Assembly: GCA_011390085.1 (NCBI GenBank) | Contig: JAABTB010000116.1 | Span: forward strand, 1 to 6,991 | DNA: 6,991 nucleotides | Direction of reading: 5' to 3' | DNA from: Desulfobacula sp. | GTDB taxonomy: Bacteria; Desulfobacterota; Desulfobacteria; Desulfobacterales; Desulfobacteraceae | In this document: positions 5,538-6,991 of the stretch, one piece after another | How the letters are laid out: each line of letters starts with the position of its first letter | Position numbering within the stretch: the first letter of the stretch is position 1 | Made by a program: the position numbers and the translations under genes | Notes under the pieces: generated by a model | Told to the model about the DNA's origin: nothing | Databases searched by the model: none | The model's input: only the letters and a program-made list of their open reading frames with translations

Positions 5538-6641
5538 TTACATGGCTTCCCTTCCCAGGTTGATACCGATGGATTCGGCGCAGCGGATCAGTTGAGAATC
5601 CAGGGAGATGGTTCTGACCCTCCCGGCAAGGTCCTTGAGATCCACCAGAACGATATCCGGGGTTTTAAGGGCTGCCATGGTTCCGAATTTTCCTTGTGCC
5701 GCAGCATCAACGGCAAAACTGCCGAGACGGGTCCCCAGAACCCGGTCAAAGGAATTGGGTGATCCCCCCCGTTGGATATGGCCCAGAACCGTTGTCCGGA
5801 CTTCAAGGTCAATCTGTTTTTCGATCTGTTTGGCCAGATGGAATCCCACTCCTCCCAGCTTTTCAACGCCCTGGAGCCTGCCCTGGGCTTCCTCGGCCTT
5901 GACGGTGGCCCCGCCCTTTTCCCTGGCCCCTTCCGCGATCATGATGATGCTGAAAGGGCTGCCGCCTTTTTTGCGAAGCATGATTTTCCGGATCACGTTT
6001 TGAATATCATACTCGATTTCAGGAATCAGGATGATATGGGCGCCCCCGGCAATCCCGGCTTCAAGGGCAATCCATCCGGCATTTCTGCCCATGACTTCCA
6101 GGATCATGACCCGGTCATGGCTGCGGCCCGTGGTCTGGAGCCTGTCCAGGGCGTCACAGGCCACCTGGACGGCGGTCTGGAACCCAAAGGTATAATCCGT
6201 TCTTTCAAGGTCATTATCAATGGTCTTGGGGATGCCGATGACGGGAACCCCTTTTTTAAAAAATTGATATCCGATTTCAAGGGTTCCCTCCCCGCCGACT
6301 ACAAAAAGACAATCCAGATTCAGATTTTTAAAGGTCTCAACGGCCTTACCGGAATAATCCGTGGTTTTGATGGTACCGTCTTCCATGCGCTCCCGGTATT
6401 GAAAGGGGTTGCCCTTATTGGTGGTGCCGAGAATCGTACCACCCAGGGTCAGGATATCTTTGGTGGATTTGACGGTCAATTCCTGGGTCTGTCCGGAAAT
6501 AAGTCCTTCAAACCCGCCTTCGATACCGATGACCTGGGCGCCGTACTGAATGGCGGCGGCCCGGGTAACGGCCCGAATGACGGCATTCAGGCCTGAACAA
6601 TCCCCGCCCCCGGTTAAAATGCCGACTCTTTTGATGGTCAT
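5538..6641 (-). CDS. pfkA: 6-phosphofructokinase, ATP-type by active-site residues
   Basis: Phosphorylates fructose 6-phosphate to fructose 1,6-bisphosphate in the cytoplasm, the committing step of glycolysis. Numbering here counts the GTG three bases upstream as residue 1. Motifs in order: nucleotide-binding GGGDCSGLN (12-20), GTTNKGNPF (73-81), GGEGT (117-121), PKTIDND (139-145, catalytic Asp 143), MGRNAG (185-190) and LGHIQRGGSP (287-296). Glycine follows the acidic residue in GGEGT, the position equal to E. coli Gly104; this is the ATP-dependent state, whereas Asp there marks pyrophosphate enzymes. However, Lys 140 replaces the E. coli Gly124, giving the mixed Gly/Lys type of actinomycete-like group-III enzymes, and Glu replaces the usual metal-side Asp103. 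GAGGAG lies five bases before ATG 6641-6639 and only two before the alternative GTG, so ATG is chosen (367 residues). In a sulfate reducer it may serve polyglucose use. Confidence 0.94.
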   Translation of the reverse strand: MTIKRVGILTGGGDCSGLNAVIRAVTRAAAIQYGAQVIGIEGGFEGLISGQTQELTVKSTKDILTLGGTILGTTNKGNPFQYRERMEDGTIKTTDYSGKAVETFKNLNLDCLFVVGGEGTLEIGYQFFKKGVPVIGIPKTIDNDLERTDYTFGFQTAVQVACDALDRLQTTGRSHDRVMILEVMGRNAGWIALEAGIAGGAHIILIPEIEYDIQNVIRKIMLRKKGGSPFSIIMIAEGAREKGGATVKAEEAQGRLQGVEKLGGVGFHLAKQIEKQIDLEVRTTVLGHIQRGGSPNSFDRVLGTRLGSFAVDAAAQGKFGTMAALKTPDIVLVDLKDLAGRVRTISLDSQLIRCAESIGINLGREAM

Positions 6642-6646
6642 CACTG

Positions 6647-6652
6647 CTCCTC
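6647..6652 (-). promoter_or_regulatory. Ribosome binding site favouring ATG over GTG for pfkA
   Basis: Minus-strand GAGGAG is five bases before ATG (6641) and two before the adjacent GTG (6644). Normal spacing favours the ATG. Confidence 0.75.
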
Positions 6653-6722
6653 TGTAAAAATCCGGTTGAATTTGTCTTGAAATGATCCCTATGTCATGCC
6701 GTTCCCATTCTGTTTAAAATAA

Positions 6723-6734
6723 AAAACCGGTTTT
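6723..6734. promoter_or_regulatory. 12-bp palindrome AAAACCGGTTTT, possible operator
   Basis: A perfect self-complementary site in the spacer between divergent pfkA and the oxidoreductase gene, 82 bases from the pfkA ATG and 111 from the other. It could bind a dimeric regulator of either gene, but no regulator gene is nearby to support this. Confidence 0.35.
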
Positions 6735-6807
6735 GTATAGTAGAAAACTTATCCTCCCATTCTATCATTCCGGCCCATCCTGTGATATTGAATAAAAAAA
6801 TGGGAAA

Positions 6808-6822
6808 AGGGTCCAGGACCCT
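6808..6822. promoter_or_regulatory. 15-bp palindrome AGGGTCC-A-GGACCCT, possible operator
   Basis: Seven-base perfect arms flank one central A, ending 23 bases before the ATG of the oxidoreductase gene. The one-base loop cannot form an RNA hairpin with full stem, which points to a protein-binding DNA site rather than a terminator. Its position near the transcript start would suit repression. Confidence 0.45.
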
Positions 6823-6845
6823 AAAATTTAAAGATAGGTTTTAAG

Positions 6846-6991
6846 ATGATATTCGGCTGGACCGGACACATCCTTCATATTGATCTGACAACACAAAAAA
6901 TCGAGGTGGAAACCCCGGACCTTGAGACATATACCCGCTATATCGGCGGCAAAGGCATGGGCGGCAGATATCTGAGGCCCTTTGCCCACCT
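6846..6991 (+). CDS. Aldehyde:ferredoxin oxidoreductase family protein, N-terminal fragment (cut by right edge)
   Basis: Members are tungsten-bis-pterin, Fe-S enzymes that oxidise aldehydes to acids with ferredoxin, or related oxidoreductases, in anaerobes. The first 48 codons are visible. They begin MIFGWTGHILHIDLTTQKIE, matching the family's opening G-(Y/W)-x-G-x-I-L-x-x-D-L-T pattern, followed by YIGGKGMGGRYL, the conserved I-G-G-(R/K)-G-(L/M)-G loop that contacts the pterin. The [4Fe-4S] cysteines lie later in the protein, outside the window, so the substrate class cannot be told. The ATG at 6846 has only a weak AGG seven bases upstream. It is transcribed away from pfkA, with two palindromes in the shared spacer. 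Confidence 0.88.
   Translation, partial: MIFGWTGHILHIDLTTQKIEVETPDLETYTRYIGGKGMGGRYLRPFAH

Noticed and set aside
5772..6596. 274-codon plus-strand open frame opposite pfkA
   Set aside because: It is fully antisense to a phosphofructokinase with all family motifs, has no ribosome binding site and its product resembles no family.

Overview
The window looks like chromosomal DNA from a Gram-negative anaerobe, most likely a sulfate-reducing bacterium of the Desulfobacterota (Desulfobacteraceae-like). This is an inference from the gene set: a tungsten-type aldehyde:ferredoxin oxidoreductase start, a CHASE2-adenylate cyclase beside a FecR-domain secreted protein, paired Hsp20 chaperones and a group-III type phosphofructokinase. 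Strong Shine-Dalgarno sites and moderate GC in genes with AT-rich spacers fit this, but no ribosomal RNA or other taxonomic marker is present.

Layout, left to right. (1) Positions 1-146 (minus) hold the first 48 codons of a diadenylate cyclase (cdaA), cut by the left edge. (2) A 16-bp perfect stem at 233-278 separates it from a two-gene small heat shock protein operon on the minus strand (317-703 and 743-1183). The operon has its own candidate promoter near 1251-1278. (3) A 422-base AT-rich spacer (1184-1605) contains a 48-bp decayed fragment of a third hsp20 gene at 1340-1387, plus AT palindromes. (4) A plus-strand gene (1606-3225) encodes a secreted FecR-domain protein with a long alanine-rich helical tail and an 8-residue C-terminal repeat. 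(5) Five bases beyond its stop, a convergent minus-strand gene (3231-5432) encodes a CHASE2-class III adenylate cyclase with an apparently intact catalytic set and a short TPR-like tail. (6) Upstream of it on the same strand lies 6-phosphofructokinase (5538-6641). (7) A 201-base divergent spacer with two palindromes separates this from the first 48 codons of a plus-strand aldehyde:ferredoxin oxidoreductase (6846 to the right edge).

How the genes may work together. The hsp20 pair should act as ATP-independent holdases under stress. The FecR-domain protein and the CHASE2 cyclase both place a sensory or scaffold domain outside the cytoplasmic membrane, and their tail-to-tail packing suggests a functional envelope-sensing pair that outputs cAMP; this is inference. 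The phosphofructokinase and oxidoreductase are metabolic genes with no evident link to the signalling pair. No CRISPR array, insertion sequence, tRNA or rRNA was seen. The most unusual items are the hsp20 relic and the FecR/CHASE2-cyclase convergent pair.
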